Shown here piece after piece: positions 5,890-7,203 of a stretch of 7,203 nt of DNA. Source of the DNA: Candidatus Zixiibacteriota bacterium (GTDB lineage Bacteria > Zixibacteria > MSB-5A5 > CAIYYT01); NCBI GenBank assembly GCA_963205155.1, contig CAUJJY010000387.1, positions 1-7,203 of the forward strand, given 5' to 3'. The notes beneath the pieces are model-generated. The model saw only the letters and a list, made by a program, of their open reading frames with translations. It did not search any database and was not told the origin of the DNA. The position numbers and the translations under genes were made by a program. Numbering within the stretch: position 1 is the stretch's first letter; the number at the start of each line of letters is the position of its first letter.

Positions 5890-7203
5890 TTGAGCCAACG
5901 ACAGATCACTCTCCGTGACATCTGGCAGATCCTGTGGAAGCGCAAGTTTTGGCTGGTTCTGCCGATTTTTCTGGTTACCATCGTTGCTTTCGCCGGTAGC
6001 TATCTGTTGCCGACCATCTACGAATCCGGCACCAAGGTCGTCATTTCCAATCAAAAGTTTATTTCGCCGGCACTTGAGCGCATGCTGCCGGACGAGGTGG
6101 GTGTTCTGCCGGAGCCACGAGCTCGTCAGTATTGGCTGGCGGCAACGCGCTCGGAGATTACGTCATCGGGATACATCAACGACATGATTGAGGACTTGAA
6201 GCTCGAAGTGCCGCAAGAAGTCCAAGAATCAGCAGAAGAGATGCGGGAGAAGTTCCCCGGGAACGATTTCGCAGTTATGACGAGAAGTCTGCAGATTGAG
6301 AATCTTAAGAACTACATCAACGTTGATTTGATCGGCGAGAACCAGGTTGTGATCACTTGCCGATCCGAAGATCCGCAAACAGCGGCGCGGATGGCGACAT
6401 CACTGGCAGAGATCTATCGCGAGCGCAAGCTGGCGGGACAAGTGTTGGCCGGAGACGAAGGGCAGACCTTGACTGACGAGCAACTTGCGATCGCCAAGAA
6501 AGAATTTGAGGATGTCGAGAAGCAGTTGTCAGATTTCAAGACATCTTATCTCAATCGACAGTTACAGACGGGGATCAGCTCCGATGCAAATCTCACCGTG
6601 GTGGAGTCCGAAGTGGACGCGACACGATTGGAGATTCGCGAGGCGGCAGATCGATTGAAGTTCCTCAAGACACGCGTCTTGGACGCCGGGCTGGACACGA
6701 CACTTACAGCGACCGGCTCCCGTGAGTTGACACGCCACAAGAAGAACGCCCTGAATGCAACCAGTCAAATCGCTGACTTCATGCCGCGGTATCTTTGGAG
6801 GGATGGCAAAATTCAGGGATTGTTGGTCAAGACGAGCGATGCACTGGATTCAATGCGGTCGTTGAGCAACAGCATAGCCAAGCAGATGAACCAGACGGCG
6901 CCGGCGGCGGCGCAGGCGGATTTAGGCGAGTACATCTATGTTGCCAATCAGCTTGAATTCCTCGCGGGCAAAGAACGCGTCTTAGGCTCGGCCATTAATC
7001 AGATCAAGGGATTGATTTCGGGTCAGCCGTATTACGATCAAATGGTGCAGCGCCTTGAATCCAAGGCCGCGGAAAAACGTAAGACTTATCAAACGTGGCA
7101 GGAAGAAGCTGACAAATTAAAGATTCGGCGCGCGACGACAGAGGCAGAAGCCGAAACGAAGTACACGATATTGGAGCCGGCCGCGATTCCGTTGGAGCCG
7201 GCC
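5890..7203 (+). CDS. Wzz/GumC-type polysaccharide co-polymerase (chain-length protein), 3' truncated by window
   Basis: The frame is open from TTG 5890 to the window end: 438 codons, no stop. Residues about 4-17 form the short cytosolic lead (ITLRDIWQILWKRK), then a transmembrane helix (about 19-40), then the Wzz-domain beginning with TIYESGTKVVISNQ (42-55). A long periplasmic region follows, with strongly helical coiled-coil stretches (about 195-270 and 375-420). The last visible residues, ILEPAAIPLEP, match the proline-rich motif just before the second membrane helix of Wzz proteins, so that helix, and possibly a tyrosine-kinase domain, lie beyond the window. The family sits in the inner membrane, sets polymer length and docks to the Wza-type channel, whose gene ends 12 nt upstream. 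The long middle resembles PCP-2 (GumC/ExoP) rather than short O-antigen Wzz. TTG 5890 is the only plausible start: the in-frame TAG of the previous gene lies just upstream, and the ribosome site (GGTG, 5882-5885) is weak, suggesting translational coupling. Confidence 0.9.
   Translation, partial: MSQRQITLRDIWQILWKRKFWLVLPIFLVTIVAFAGSYLLPTIYESGTKVVISNQKFISPALERMLPDEVGVLPEPRARQYWLAATRSEITSSGYINDMIEDLKLEVPQEVQESAEEMREKFPGNDFAVMTRSLQIENLKNYINVDLIGENQVVITCRSEDPQTAARMATSLAEIYRERKLAGQVLAGDEGQTLTDEQLAIAKKEFEDVEKQLSDFKTSYLNRQLQTGISSDANLTVVESEVDATRLEIREAADRLKFLKTRVLDAGLDTTLTATGSRELTRHKKNALNATSQIADFMPRYLWRDGKIQGLLVKTSDALDSMRSLSNSIAKQMNQTAPAAAQADLGEYIYVANQLEFLAGKERVLGSAINQIKGLISGQPYYDQMVQRLESKAAEKRKTYQTWQEEADKLKIRRATTEAEAETKYTILEPAAIPLEPA

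Noticed and set aside
5915..6187. Plus-strand 90-codon open frame within the chain-length gene
   Set aside because: It is out of frame with the Wzz-domain reading, which is continuous for 438 codons and shows the membrane helix and family motifs.
1..7203. CRISPR array, insertion sequence, tRNA or rRNA
   Set aside because: I saw no regularly spaced repeats, transposase motif, terminal inverted repeats or cloverleaf-like segments. Nearly all sequence is explained by seven + strand genes.

Overview
The window is bacterial. All genes lie on the + strand, packed into two tight clusters with a lone gene between them. The outer-membrane-type polysaccharide export protein paired with an inner-membrane chain-length protein implies a two-membrane (Gram-negative-type) cell. 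Base composition is balanced, TTG and possibly GTG starts are used, and no family points firmly to a phylum. From memory, the STAS protein with its C-terminal helix-turn-helix-like tail resembles proteins of poorly cultured lineages such as Zixibacteria and other FCB-related groups; that is a guess, not a demonstrated assignment.

Region 1 (1-2041) is a three-gene operon with overlapping ends: an unrecognised acidic, helical protein with a basic N-terminus (possibly cut by the window edge), an orphan ParA/MinD-type ATPase with no ParB beside it, and a STAS-domain protein with a linker and a winged-helix-like C-terminus. The TTG start of parA overlaps the upstream stop, and the STAS start lies 13 nt inside parA, so the three are probably translated together. 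The set looks like a spatial-positioning ATPase tied to a phospho-switch protein, but its target cannot be seen.

Region 2 (2042-3142) holds a 271-nt spacer with a plausible weak terminator, a stand-alone class I SAM-dependent methyltransferase, and an 83-nt spacer carrying a candidate promoter very close to the next start codon.

Region 3 (3143-7203) is an exopolysaccharide export cluster: a membrane-anchored diguanylate cyclase with GAF-like sensory regions, intact GGEEF active site and RxxD inhibitory site; a Wza/KpsD-type export protein (Poly_export plus two SLBB repeats) with a cleavable, non-lipoprotein signal peptide; and a Wzz/GumC-type chain-length protein with a long coiled-coil periplasmic region, cut by the window end just before its expected second membrane helix. 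The simplest reading is local c-di-GMP control of polysaccharide export. No glycosyltransferase, polymerase or flippase is visible here, so the polymer is unknown.
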